This document shows positions 23,763-34,438 of a stretch of DNA of 64,000 nt, piece by piece. Numbering within the stretch: the first letter of the stretch is position 1; the number at the start of each line of letters is the position of its first letter. Origin of the DNA: Hymenopus coronatus (lineage: Eukaryota; Arthropoda; Insecta; Mantodea; Hymenopodidae); NCBI GenBank assembly GCA_030762935.1, contig CM060895.1, positions 35,243,501 through 35,307,500 of the forward strand. Reading direction: 5' to 3'. A program made the position numbers and the translations under genes. The notes under the pieces were generated by a model. The model saw only the letters and a program-made list of their open reading frames with translations, made no database searches and was not told the DNA's origin.

Positions 23763-24537
23763 ATCTGATGTGTTCCATTCACATGATTTTCTCTACATCT
23801 CTGCAACAAATTATTATTAAAAAGGTTATGCTTATTTTAATTCATGATAATTGAGGAAAAATTGCAGAAATAGTCTTATTACTTGCTTCCATGTAAGTAG
23901 AAGAGAAATAAGAAAGTAGCATAGGCTAAAGTATTCGTCAAAAGATGGTTGCTATGTGACTGAAGTTCCTTTGTTTGTATGGACAAGAGTTGACAAATTC
24001 CCGTATGAGAAAAGCATAAGCTTTTTAAAGCTGAAACTAATAACAAGAAATATCTAAAAAACGATCCACTCCACGAAAAAAAAAAAATGCATATAATATA
24101 CGTCTACACTTTCTAACGTGATCTACATTTTCTTTTAAGTAAGTTTTGGTCTATCTCTTACGGGTTGCCACTTATGCAAATTTCCGAAAAATGCATAAGT
24201 AGTCTTCAGAAGCTATTCCCAGAAAATTCAAGATATACATTTTATTTGCCAGGTATATATCTTTAGTATACGATATTTTAGTTAAAATCATTAGAGTCAT
24301 TTTTTAGAAAATCAAATTTTTCGAAAATTTTTCCACGTAGTTGGAGAGGGGGGATTTTCTTGAAAATCTTCATATCGCATCCTTGGAAGATACTGAACTT
24401 AAATACTAAGTTTAGTATTTAACGGATTTTTCGTTTTTGAGCTATGCTGCCCCCCCCCCATACGCACACATACACACAGTCACACACAAAAAGATAGACA
24501 GACAGAGAGACAGACAGACACACGGACATTTTTGCCT
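23763..24537 (-). repeat. RepA copy, reverse, hairpin end missing
   Basis: It starts TCTGATGTGTTCCATTCACA exactly after an A run and passes GAAGCTATTCCCAGAAAATT and TTTTCGTTTTTGAGCTATGC. It stops in a mixed C-run, CACA and GACA simple-sequence tract near 24450-24530, so the S and hairpin modules are absent. Confidence 0.8.
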
Positions 24538-24650
24538 CTGAATAAAATTAAGCGGCCTTTCATCAACAATATATGGGATGATAAAAACCGCAGCAGTTAG
24601 AAAGCATCCATAAATAAAGCTCAATTTAATTTAATTTAAACCTAGAAAAT

Positions 24651-24670
24651 GTGTGTGTGTGTGTGTGTGT
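24651..24670. repeat. Short (TG)n tract
   Basis: About ten TG units lie outside any recognised RepA landmark. Confidence 0.8.
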
Positions 24671-24893
24671 ATTGTATTATATATACACAATTGTATTTCA
24701 AACGCAAAATGTTGCATACTGCCATAATACTAAATGAAATATCTGTTCTTACTTTTCGGGCAGTTGGCATCAGTGCACAGTAGGAGATTTGCAGGAGCAT
24801 CGAACAAATGTGCTCTCTTTGATCTACTCAAAGGACAACCAGTTGGTGACATCTGAAGAAGATATAAAATGTAAGCGAAATAGATTATAGGAA

Positions 24894-24933
24894 AAGGTGA
24901 CGGTAGAGCAATTAGTGGAATGAGTGACTGTAG
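24894..24933 (-). mobile_element. SINE-C, left half, split by a hAT-like element
   Basis: GACGGTAGAGC and TAGTGGAATGAGTGACTG correspond to the SINE-C segment that reads GAAGATGGAGCGCCGG and GTGGAATGCGATGG in a good copy (55835-56038). The SINE continues at 26402. Confidence 0.45.
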
Positions 24934-26401
24934 TAGAAGCGGTCAAAGCCCATGCCACTCTCGCTCGTTACTCTTCGGCCACGCCACTTCTCGAGAGTTT
25001 GGCAACGAGAATCTCGTGTATCGAGAACTAGGCTCATGAGCGAGGCGACAGTATTCTCGTAACTACAGGCGAAGTAGGTTGACGTATGACCCGTAGTATA
25101 AACTGGTTACGTAATAGCTAGCGCCCGGATTGAACCTATTTTTTCCCCTTATAAATAAGTTAGCAAGTTTCAAAGTACTTTTCTCATGCCGTTTAATGTG
25201 TGAGTCTTAAAAAAAGGTAAATGGGACATTAAGACCTAAATGTTAATGTTAAGTTTTTTTTTCTTTTTGTTTTTTTAACCTCAGCAATATCAATTTTTTC
25301 TTTAATTCGTTTGAATTGTTGTTTAACAGTTCGTTTAGTTTTGTTTTGAATGTACATGTGGGATTAGCCAGAGAAAGAATCTATCACTATGTTTATCTTC
25401 GTATAGAAATTGCGTGTATGAAATATATACCAGTGATATTTTGCAACGTCGAAGGATCTTTTTTCTGCTTATAGGAATATATTAAAAACAACAGTAAAAT
25501 TAGAGTTGTGGCTGGTTGTGTACAACAACAGTCCTGAAGTGTGAAGATCGTTTAACGTGAGTGCCATATACTAAAAATGAATGCCTGAAGTTTTTAGTTA
25601 AAATGTTCTAGCATGAGCATACTTTGTAATTAATTACCTTAAACTATAGTAATATTAATAACATGCAGTAAAATAGTTGTCATATTTTTATCTGAGTCAT
25701 GTTATAAAATGCGTTTGTTATCGACTTCCTTAAGTAGATAGGAAAATTGTTTAAAACCCTAACTAAAAACAAAAAATGTAGGAACATTGTTAAGAAGCCA
25801 GGGAAAGTGTATAAAAACCTGAAGAGGCTAACAGAAGATACTAAAATGCTAAAACTGCATTTATAAAAATCTAAAAATCCGGACCTTAGTAATAACACAA
25901 GATGGCTCATCGTTTAAGAGTACATATATTCAAACGGTTCACTATAAACGATTTGAATCAGCGATATTAATCGTTAATGACATACTTATACTTTGTGTTG
26001 CTATGTATAAACATGTTCAGATTACAACCGAGTGAGTGGTTAGGTGTAATAAAATAGGTATATACACATTTATTTCAATAAAGTTGAAGACCGTACACAT
26101 ATCTGCAGATTCTATGATACCACATTGCGTTCCCTTACCCTGGTAGGCTATTTAAATCTTCAATCATTTAAACACATGAAATAATATAACTTACAGGACT
26201 GGTTATGCGAATTTCCACGCATTACACCGCAGTCTAGCTATTAACGAGATTTATGAGTCTTGCGAGGAATCGAGACTCTCGTACACTCGTTGATCAAGCT
26301 CTCTCCTGCCAGCTATGCGCTCAGCTGCATCTACTGGCTGCGAGAGGTGCGCCTAGCGTAGCGAGAAACGAGCGAGATGGAAGCTGCTTTGACCGGCTCT
26401 A
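24934..26401. mobile_element. hAT-like DNA transposon, non-autonomous, 1.47 kb
   Basis: The outermost 16 bases of the left end, TAGAAGCGGTCAAAGC, match the reverse complement of the right end, TAGAGCCGGTCAAAGC, at 14 positions. A second shared block, CTCGCTCGTT, lies at nearly the same distance inside. Subterminal DNA on both sides is full of TCTCG/CGAGA motifs, as expected for transposase binding sites in hAT elements. Flanking octamers GACTGTAG (24926-24933) and GCCAGGAG (26402-26409) agree at five positions, compatible with a decayed 8-bp duplication. The interior is AT-rich, and no transposase is recognised. The hAT label rests on terminus style and duplication length only. Confidence 0.6.
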
Positions 26402-26515
26402 GCCAGGAGAAACAGGAGGACCCGCAGAAAGCTCACTCATACGCCGCTTTGTCTATAAGAAATTCCACATGTGGTCCTCTGGGATTGAACCCTGGCCGCA
26501 TAGGTACGCATTTAT
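26402..26515 (-). mobile_element. SINE-C, right half with tRNA-like head
   Basis: CAGGAGGACCCGCAGAAAGC, CGCCGCTTTGTC and, on the minus strand, a B-box-like CAGGGTTCAATCC match the SINE-C family. It resumes where the hAT-like element ends. Confidence 0.65.
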
Positions 26516-27054
26516 TAAACTTCGATATTACTAGAAGAATGGTAGATAGGATTTATGGAACCGGCAGTAAAGCTAAGACAAGTGAAGCGATAAGATGGTT
26601 GACGTCAGCTTGATTTCTTCGCCTGTATTGCCTTTGCACGGTAACTACTTCAATAAACCTGCAATGGTCTTAGAGGGGAACTGTTAGTGACTAGCTTTTA
26701 TTTCTCCAGGCTTAATGCTCGTCAGAATGCGCCACTCCTCTCAACAACTAAGACAATTAGCCCGCAAGTTGTTATTGTTCTTCGAAACGACCGCCGTCAC
26801 TCAAGTTTCCTTGCAAAGAGAGGTAGCGATCCTGGGGAGTTAGTGCGGAAACTAAATGCGTGAGTGCTTTGTTTTATTTAGATGTAGGTAGAGGAGAGAG
26901 AGAGCGAGCGTGTGTGTATAATACAGTAAGAGGCGGAGAAATACGCTACATTTATTAGGAATTGAAGGATTCGAAAATAGTGTTACTAGATGACAAAAAC
27001 AAATTCCGTGTAGTAATCAGACATTTGCAATACAAGTAACAAGGCTTATATTAC
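26516..27054. other. Unannotated stretch
   Basis: A short (GA)n-type run lies near 26890-26910. No gene or repeat family is recognised. Confidence 0.35.
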
Positions 27055-27165
27055 CGGTTCCGCGGTATCATCTAAGCCTCGCATTCGGGAGGTTCAGTTT
27101 CGCTTCCGGTGACCACCTCTATGTCAATGGGTTCTTCGTGGTTTACTCGGGGCGGAGGGGAGTGC
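27055..27165 (+). mobile_element. tRNA-derived SINE piece (SINE-F)
   Basis: TCGCATTCGGGAGGTTCAGT followed by TTCCGGTGACCACC and GGGTTCTTCGTGG matches the minus strand of 30150-30345, which has TCGCATTCGGGAGGTCCAGG and GGGTTTTTCGTG. The B-box region is mutated. Confidence 0.6.
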
Positions 27166-27170
27166 TACTA

Positions 27171-27427
27171 TTTTTTTTTTTTTTTTTAAAGGTTCAACGT
27201 CCTTTAACCTGGTTGGTCATATCGGACGATGAATGAAGGCAATTGGTGCAATGGTGCTCAAATGATCTCGGGGTCCATAGAGCTTAAAGTTACTCGACAT
27301 TCGTCTCTCAGGATAAGGGAAAACCCCGAAAAAAACCTTATCCGGGTAACTCACCCTAAGCGAGATTCGAACTCACGACCTTTTAAATGTGAGGCAGACA
27401 GCCTGCACCACACTACCCAGGCGAGCG
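27171..27427 (-). mobile_element. SINE-A, second copy
   Basis: It is closely similar to 731-989 over its length, including TTCAACGTCCTTTAACCTGG, GGTCCATAGAGCTTAAAGTT and the minus-strand B box GAGTTCGAATCTCG. A T17 run at its left end is the antisense poly(A) tail. I could not define a target-site duplication. Confidence 0.88.
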
Positions 27428-27483
27428 CAACTCTTTTATGATTTCTTTACCTACCCATGAATTTTATTATCAATTTTATGGTC

Positions 27484-27680
27484 GAAAGACCAGGTGACGG
27501 ATCGCCTTCTGTGGGGCATTGACCCTTGTGGGCAGGTTTAAACGGTGTCTTGCATTCAATCTGGAATAGTAAGGGAGCTCGTCCAGGATTGCGTCTCTCA
27601 GATCTGGCCACCCTTCAGGTCTCTCTCATCCCTCCCTCCCAGGGTTCACAAGCACAAATGGTCACTTAGTCTTACATCCG
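27484..27680. repeat. RepB copy 1
   Basis: CTGGAATAGTAAGGGAGCTC, CTCAGATCTGGCC, TCATCCCTCCCTCCCAGGG and GGTCACTTAGTCTTA match the copies at 28060-28205 and 43799-43925 in order. The element type is unknown. Confidence 0.6.
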
Positions 27681-27714
27681 GTGCCACTTCGTGATAAGTA
27701 AATTTACCAAAAAC

Positions 27715-27880
27715 CAAGCAAGATGCCTCTGCGGCAACGCGTGAAGGGGAAATTCGGGAGGTCACGGTTCGATTCTCTTCGCACCAGCCATGATTTTTCC
27801 CCGCTTCAGTAGATGGATGAGAGGGCTGTTTGCCTTCTGCCACGAGTAGCCTGTTCCCATAATTTTCGTTCATCTATTTC
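27715..27880 (+). mobile_element. tRNA-derived SINE-like element
   Basis: GGGAGGTCACGGTTCGATTC has a canonical B box, and the start CCTCTGCGGCAACGCGTG is tRNA-like. The next part, GCCATGATTTTTCCCCGC, resembles the body of other SINEs here. It may belong with SINE-F. Confidence 0.55.
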
Positions 27881-28059
27881 AGGATTGGAGGACTAGACAA
27901 CGACGGTTTATGTGTTGCGGCATGTCGTTGAAATTTGCGCCCTGTAAAGACTCCTCCATAGTCTTAGCGGGGCTGCTGGCGTGTATTTTGTCTATGTTAC
28001 GCTTATTCCCGCGATTCGCAGTTGCGGATGGCTTACGCAGGGCTAGCTGTCGTCAGTAT

Positions 28060-28205
28060 TAGTGTGATGCTGGAATAGTTAGGGACCCCGTCCTGATAGC
28101 GAACATCTTCGTCCGGATTGGTCATTCTTCTGATCTGCCTTTCATCCTTTCCTATCAGGGGTCAGTTTTGCGTGTAATGAAATGTGCACGTAGTCTTTTC
28201 TGGAA
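28060..28205. repeat. RepB copy 2
   Basis: GCTGGAATAGTTAGGGACCC, TCTGATCTGCC, TTTCCTATCAGGGG and GTGCACGTAGTCTT match copy 1 in order. Confidence 0.65.
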
Positions 28206-28296
28206 ATATTTATCTCAATACAAATGAAATAGTTAGAAAAATAAATTTTCTTAAGAGTAGCTTCTACATCCACTTAAAAGGATCCAGCGCATATGC

Positions 28297-28438
28297 ATAT
28301 GCAATGTACGAGTAGGTAGAGAAGCTATTATATTCCACCCAAAAATTGTATATGAGATTTCACCGAAAATGTTTTAGAGTCCCCAAAATAAATAAATAAA
28401 AAAAAAAGATAAAAGGTCCTTTGAGTCATGTGTGTGTG

Positions 28439-28479
<41 letters not shown>

Positions 28480-29140
28480 AGGGATGTCCCTGGAAAGTAC
28501 ATTAAATGAAACTTGGTATTTAAGCTCAGTATCTCCTCAGGATGTCCTCCTACCCTTTTTATGATTTTTTAATACTTTGTTTTTCTCAAAAATTCCTCAA
28601 ACGATTTTGACTAAAGTACTATATATTAAAGAAGCTTATATGGCAAATAAAATGTACATCTTGAATTTTCTGGTAGTAGCCTCTGAAGACCTCTTCATTC
28701 TGGACGAATTTTACATAACCAGTAAACCATAAGAGGTAAAACTTAAAAAAAAACAAAAAAACAAAAATAAAACCAACAACTCCTGTTAAAACATGCAATT
28801 TATGTCTTATACATATTTTTTGTAGAGTTAGCCATTTCAGAGATATTCCCTGTTATTAGTATGAATTTGAAAACGCTTTACGTTTCTGAAACGGAAAGAC
28901 TTCATCCGGAAAGAGAACCAAATTTCAACGTCAATCACATAGCAAACAGCTTTTAAAATATTTACTATCACTTTAGCCTAGTACAGTGCCTTATTTTCTT
29001 TTTACTTATAAGAAACTAAATAATAAGCCAATTCTGGGTAACGTTTATCTTGATTAACATGATGTAGATAAAGGAATACTCTTTTGTTAGAATAGTTTAT
29101 TTGTGGAACACCTATAGAACGCCTTGTGAATGGAACACAT
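28297..29140 (+). repeat. RepA copy, forward, nearly complete
   Basis: The hairpin remnant GCAATGTACGAGTAGG is followed by CACCCAAAAATTG, an expanded (TG)n, TTGAATTTTCTGGTAGTAGC and GTAAACCATAAGAGG. The X block is diverged, and the copy ends TTGTGAATGGAACACATCAG. Confidence 0.82.
28429..28478. repeat. (TG)n microsatellite within RepA
   Basis: It contains about 22 TG units with one CA interruption, located in the V module of the host repeat. Confidence 0.95.
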
Positions 29141-29494
29141 CAGATTGCACAAATTGTCTTATTTTAAAAGGCAATTCGAAAATGCAGGCCTTGATATTGT
29201 GGCTTTCCCTATCGAGATAAGCTAACTAAAGTATAGAATTATCTAACCAGAGGTCTAGAGATAACTCCCGACTTGCTAGTTTTAAATTATAAAATATAAT
29301 TTAAATAGTATAATAGTGCAGTATTATTACCTTGCATATACTTTGCTTACTGTCTCTGGAGAGAAACGAACAAACTAAACGAAGACGCACGGTCTCCAAG
29401 ACCTACACTATTTTTATACTTAAGTTAAACTGCATAAAGCGTAAAGGGTAGACAAATGAGGAGCACACCTCTGTCTTATGCAGATCTATTGCCG
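29141..29494. other. AT-rich sequence with no recognised feature
   Basis: I see nothing supportable in this interval. Confidence 0.35.
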
Positions 29495-29760
29495 CTGCCA
29501 CCCCCACTATTATTATTATTATTATTATTATTATTTGTTAATGATGCTATCAATTACCAGGGTCATATCAGCATTGCCGGTGAGCCGGGATTTCGTCCCG
29601 CAGGTGTTCTTTTACATGACAGTAAATCTTGTGACATGGGGCTGACGCTTTTAAGCGTCTGGCTGGGTTTGAACCCGCGACCTCGGGATCAGAAAGCCAA
29701 CTGCCATCCCCAGGATGAAGGAAGCTACAGACCTCAGAGACGTGGGGAGTCCCTAACAAT
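29495..29760 (-). mobile_element. tRNA-derived SINE (SINE-D)
   Basis: The minus strand carries the B-box-like CGCGGGTTCAAACCCAGC. TTCTTTTACATGACAGTAAAT and GTGACATGGGGCTGACG line up with TTCTTTAACGTGCCGTAAAT and ACACGGGACCCACGG in the copy at 59780-60000. The left end is an (ATT)n tract at 29505-29535, the antisense of an A/T-rich tail. Confidence 0.7.
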
Positions 29761-29828
29761 TCCAAGCTTGAAGACAAGTTCCACAGCTGGAGCCGCCAGA
29801 GAGCGCGATCAAGCTCCCAGGCAGATCT

Positions 29829-30045
29829 TTGATAGTGTTGTATTACTATGTCACGGCAGGTGATGACACAGATAATACATGGATTGAAGATGGAGAGATG
29901 GGATGGCGGGAAAACCGGAGAACCTGCAGAAAATCCGCCCCTGCGCCGTTTTGTCCACTACAAATCCCACAAACGGTCTCTTGGGATCGAACCCAGGCCG
30001 TACAAGTAAGAGGTAGTGATCTAACCACACGCCGCACTCCTCTAG
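29829..30045 (-). mobile_element. SINE-C copy
   Basis: GGGAAAACCGGAGAACCTGC, GCGCCGTTTTGTCCACTACA and the minus-strand B box CCTGGGTTCGATCCC match the family. The tRNA-like head is at the right end. Confidence 0.8.
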
Positions 30046-30066
30046 TGTTTATGTATCCTTTCCAAT

Positions 30067-30068
<2 letters not shown>

Positions 30069-30110
<42 letters not shown>
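30069..30110. repeat. (TA)n microsatellite
   Basis: About 21 uninterrupted AT units lie between a SINE-C and a SINE-F copy. Confidence 0.97.
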
Positions 30111-30112
<2 letters not shown>

Positions 30113-30149
30113 GCGCCATCTACCTGCACTACCGTACACACCTGAAATT

Positions 30150-30345
30150 ATAAAAGGAAATGGAATGGATGGGAGATAATGGAAAAGAAATTTTGGTGGA
30201 TAAGATCCTACCCCAGAGTTCTTTTGTCGACCAGCGGAAGTCACGAAAAACCCATAGGTCACAATGGGTGATCACCGGAGATTGAACCCTGGACCTCCCG
30301 AATGCGAGTCGCAAACGTTATCCGGCGCCAACTCACTCAGTGCAA
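30150..30345 (-). mobile_element. SINE-F copy
   Basis: The minus strand reads TCGCATTCGGGAGGTCCAGG, then a B-box region GGGTTCAATCTCCGG and GGGTTTTTCGTGACTTCC. This matches 27055-27165. Confidence 0.65.
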
Positions 30346-30692
30346 CTGCCTAAACAACAGTTATGGTAATCGTATTCACAGCGGCGCATGCGCAGATATT
30401 TCATCTCTAATAAACAACTTGTATACCTTGTAGAGCATTCAATATTTATTATTACTATAATCATAAACACAGTAGGATGTAGAATAACCCAAGTAACCTA
30501 ACGTATCAATTTTTTTTATTATTAGTATTCCAATATCCATTAAATATTCGCGTCTTGTAGATTCCAATAATTCGAGAACTTTCCCGAACAAGAATGATCA
30601 TTATAATATTTATAAAATGTTCTAAACGTTTATCCCGATAATTATTACTACTGCATATTACATTTATTATAATACACTAAAATTACAATATT
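30346..30692. other. AT-rich sequence with no recognised feature
   Basis: I see nothing supportable before the tetranucleotide tract. Confidence 0.35.
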
Positions 30693-30926
30693 ATACATAC
30701 ATACATACATACATACATACATACATACATACATACATACATACATACATACATACATACATACATACATACATACATACATACATACATACATACATAC
30801 ATACATACATACATACATACATACATACATACATACATGCATACATGCATACATGCATACATACATACATACATACATACATACATACATACATACATAC
30901 ATACATACATACATACATACATACAC
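30693..30926. repeat. (TACA)n tetranucleotide array, about 58 units
   Basis: A long pure array is broken only by a few ATGC variants near 30838-30855. All long open frames across it are artefacts of the four-base period. Confidence 0.98.
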
Positions 30927-31138
30927 ACCTTACATAACTAATACAATAAATAAAATAATAATAATAATAATAACAACAACAGCAACCCAGACAAATATCG
31001 ATTACAGTTTGATTACTCGTATTTATGTATGAATCTGTAGATATTTTAATATTCGCCATTAAAATATTGAAATTGTTTAATGGACTTTCAAACATATAAC
31101 ATTACTAAACAATCAGTAGTTTTCGCTTGAATCCCTCT

Positions 31139-31215
31139 GCGGCCGCCTGGTAAGTGCTTTGGCTCCTCATCCACATATCCCGGGTTCGATCCCTTCTTTA
31201 ACCAGAATCATTCCG
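31139..31215 (+). mobile_element. tRNA-like SINE head
   Basis: GGCCGCCTGGTAAGTGCTTT is A-box-like, and CCCGGGTTCGATCCC is a canonical B box. The acceptor stem is not convincing, so it is a SINE head or tRNA relic rather than a gene. Confidence 0.5.
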
Positions 31216-31654
31216 TAACTGCTACAGAGTCTGGAAGTATGAAGTTGTGTGTGCGCGCGCGCGCAGGTGTGTTTAATACTATAACATTGAAGAACCACCG
31301 TAAGAAACCCTACAGTCAGCAGCAAAACGCCAGCAGTTGTTTCCCAAGTTAAAGCTCTCGATATGGCCATAGAAGTTAAAGGGGGCTATTTAAATGAAAC
31401 TCTTTGAACACGATTTTGCTCAGTGAATACGGAAGAATGGTCATATGAGGGGGGGGGGGCAGAGGAGCAGACAACAAGACAAGTTTTTCTTTTATGACAA
31501 ACCAAAAAATGTCTAGAAATGAAGTTATCGTCGAAGAAGAGGTGGCGGGTGAATAAGTGTGAGTCATAAAGGAATAGATGAATGGGTAACATTTTGCTAT
31601 GTTCATACGTAAAACTTTATTGAGATAAGGAATATGTAAGAATTAAAATGGCTG
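31216..31654. other. Unannotated stretch
   Basis: It contains a short GCGCGCGC run near 31254 and a G-run near 31449. No gene is recognised. Confidence 0.35.
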
Positions 31655-32405
31655 ACATTTACAATTGTATGTTTTAATGATATCTATATTTTTGTGTAGT
31701 AAGTTTTTGTCTATCTCTTACGGTTTACAAGTTATACACAAGTCATCCAAAATTAAGAGGACTTCGGAGGCTATTCTCAGAAAATTCAATATACACATTT
31801 CGTTTGTCGTGAAAATACTTAAACATATAGGATTTTAATCAAATGCTAGAGCCATTTTTGAGAAAATAAAAATTTTCTAAAACTGTTCCATATAAAGGGT
31901 AATTGTGGGTGGGTGAATTTTCCTGAAAATCTTCAAATTGCATCCTTGGAGATCTGACGTTAAATACCAAGTTAAGTGTTTACTTTCGTTTTTGAGTTAT
32001 ACTGTCCAGTCACACACCAACCTTTTTCTAATTTTGTTTGAATCAGGGTTTCAAAACATGCATTTCCTGTGAAATCTCTGCATATCGCTTTTGGGGCCGC
32101 GTTCGTGTCGAGTGGTTAGACTACTTAACTCTCACCTGGCCGGGTTCGCTCCCAGGCGACTGCATGTGGGATTTGTGATGCACATAGCGGCGCTTAGGCG
32201 GTGTTTCTCCGGGTTCTCCGGTTTCCCTCACCATCGCATTCCACCAGTGCTCCATCTTCATTCCATATATCATCAGTGTCATCGCCTGCGGTGCCTATGT
32301 AGTAAAAACGGGCGTTAAATAGTATTAAAAATTAGGAGCCCTTGGTAGAATGCAATACCTTCTCTGTTTATTAAGTATAATGTACAAGCGTGGTAGAGAA
32401 AGAAA
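31655..32405 (-). repeat. RepA copy, reverse, split by a SINE-C
   Basis: It contains TGTCTATCTCTTACGGTTTA, GGCTATTCTCAGAAAATTC, GCTAGAGCCATTTTTGAG and TTCGTTTTTGAGTTATAC. After the SINE come GAATGCAATACCTTCTCT and TAGAGAAAGAAAAAATT. The E third is missing. Confidence 0.82.
32091..32336 (+). mobile_element. SINE-C, plus-strand copy, well preserved
   Basis: The tRNA-like head is GCGTTCGTGTCGAGTGGTTA, with the B-box region CCGGGTTCGCTCCCAGG. The body has GTTCTCCGGTTTCCCTCACC and ATCGCATTCCACC. It ends TAAAAACGGGCGTTAAATAG. It sits inside a RepA copy. Confidence 0.85.
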
Positions 32406-33008
32406 AAATTTACTGTTACACCCTGTATATCAAAAGAGGAACTATCTTTTTAACACTGCTGTTATATTCTATGCTTTATCTCAAATAGCTTTTATAAAAC
32501 ACATAATTAAATTATTGTAAGTGGTATTCTTCCATACTTTTACACTCTACCAGAATTTATATTTCGTTATCAATGATGGAAGCGTTAAGTTTTGTCAGTA
32601 GCTGCGAAGTTTTCGCTAAGTCAGTAATCTTGTTTATAGATGCGGTGAGACAGAAGGAAGGGGTGTGTAGTTAGCAGTTTGCCATAACAATGAACGCCAG
32701 CAAGATTTGCCACAACGCCTGCGAGTAAATCCCTGCATGGGGTTCGGCACCCCAGCATGTGAAACGAAGCGTTTTATGGGCAACTTTTGGAAGACGGTCG
32801 GGGGCTTCAGACGGTATTATCGTCCTTGTTGAGTACTGACCTCTTCGTAGAGCTTTGTGACAGAAGAAACCCCTCCTTTCAAGGTCCTTATCGATTCTGC
32901 ATGCTTCTCAGCACTGCTTATAAAGACTGCCTGCTTTGAAAATGCAATATGTTTGGGCAGAAAGTTTAGTAGAGTTATACACCACCAGAAGCCTAGAAAT
33001 TAAAAGTC
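32406..33008. other. Unannotated stretch
   Basis: A GC-richer part (32570-32950) holds open stretches in several frames and a short hairpin, TGGGGTTCGGCACCCCA. Nothing is assigned. Confidence 0.35.
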
Positions 33009-33911
33009 TGATGTGCTTCATTCACATGACTTTCTCTACATCTCCGTAAGAAATTATTGATAACAGTTTATGCTTCTATCTACTTCATGCTGATCGAGAC
33101 AAACGGTAGCCGAAATGCTTTCTTGTAAGCACAAAGGAAATAAGGGAATACACTGGGCTAAAACGATAGTGAAATGTTTTAAAAGCTGGTTGCCATGGGG
33201 ATGAAATCCATTTCTATGCATTGTCAGGAGTTGACAAATTCCCGTATGTGAAAAATTTTACGTATTTTAAAACTGAAACCCATAACACGGAATAGCAAAA
33301 AAAGATTAACTCTATGAAACAAAGTATATGACATAAATGGTGTGGTACCTATCCAACTCCTGTCCTACACACGGTTTCTGTAAGAAAATAATTAAATTAT
33401 CATAAATTATGTGCTTTAACGAGATCTACATTTTGTGTATAGTAAGTTTTTTCTATCCCTTATGGCTTACTAGTTATGCAAAGTCCAACATTATTCATCC
33501 TCAGAAAATTCAAGATATACGTTTTGTTTGTCGTTAAAATACCTTTATTATACGGCATTTTAATCAAAATCGTTAGAGTCATTTTCGAGAAAAAACAACA
33601 TTTTCGAAATTTTTTCCATGTAAAAGGTAGTTTGGGATGGGGTAATTTTCCTTAAAAATCTTCATGTCGCATTCTTGGAAAGATACTAAACTTATATACA
33701 AGTTCGGTATTTTGCCGACTTTTCGTTTGTGAGTTATCGTGTTCACAGACACACGGACACACATAGACCTTTTTCTAAAATTGCTTTTCTTTTGTATACA
33801 AGGGGCCCTAAAACGTCTATTTCCGTTGAAATCTCGGTATCGAATTTTTGGGTGGAGTGCAATACCTTCTCTATACATATGTACATAGTACGCGTAGGGA
33901 AAGTAAAAATA
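33009..33911 (-). repeat. RepA copy, reverse, full length
   Basis: It runs from TCTGATGTGCTTCATTCACA to a near-perfect hairpin, TATACATATGTACATAGTAC and GGGAAAGTAAAAAT. A small insertion near 33346-33405 is bounded by a repeated CATAAAT-GTG sequence. The TG/CA block here is short (ACACACGGACACACATAG). Confidence 0.88.
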
Positions 33912-33912
33912 T

Positions 33913-34352
33913 GAGTATTCCATTCACACGACTTTTTCCAGCTGTTACTTTCCTTACAAATGATTATTCTTTTATCTACATCATGCTAATCAAGGTAAAC
34001 ATTAGCAGAAATTATCTGATTACTTGCTTGTACGTAGAAGGGACTTAAATGAATAGACTAGGTTGAATCGACAGTTAAATCTTCTAAAAGCTGGTCTTAT
34101 GTGAAACAACTGAAGTTCGGCACGCTTTGCATGACCTACAGTAAAACAAGAGTAAGATGAAAGGAATCGTCGCTTCCTGTTTGATAAAAGTTAAAGTATA
34201 TCTGTAGCCCATTGAGGTTATGGTTTCAGGTGTAGGCCGCAGTATAAGAAATGACGCCGCCCACACCGGAAAGCATAACTTCAAAAAGTTAAAGTAATTT
34301 AAAATTGACACCAGTAGCAAGAGGTATCTCAGAAACGGTATTTTCAACACCT
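33913..34352 (-). repeat. RepA copy, reverse, E half, abutting the previous copy
   Basis: ATTCCATTCACACGACTTTT and CATGCTAATCAAGGTAAACA are the E-end modules. A stretch near 34195-34285 is foreign. The copy ends at CAGAAACGGTATTTTCAAC, just before the FLYWCH pseudogene. Confidence 0.75.
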
Positions 34353-34438
34353 TTTGACCCGTGTATGAAACACATCATTACTGTTTTGAGCACAGAAGTG
34401 TTTAATTGTGTTTCATTGTGAGTGATCGAGTAGTTCTG

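Noticed and set aside
30693..30926. CRISPR or regular spaced repeat array
   Set aside because: It is a contiguous tetranucleotide repeat with no spacers, in an animal genome.
30648..31095. Long minus-strand frames of MYVC repeats
   Set aside because: They are translations of the (TACA)n array in several frames and have no coding meaning.
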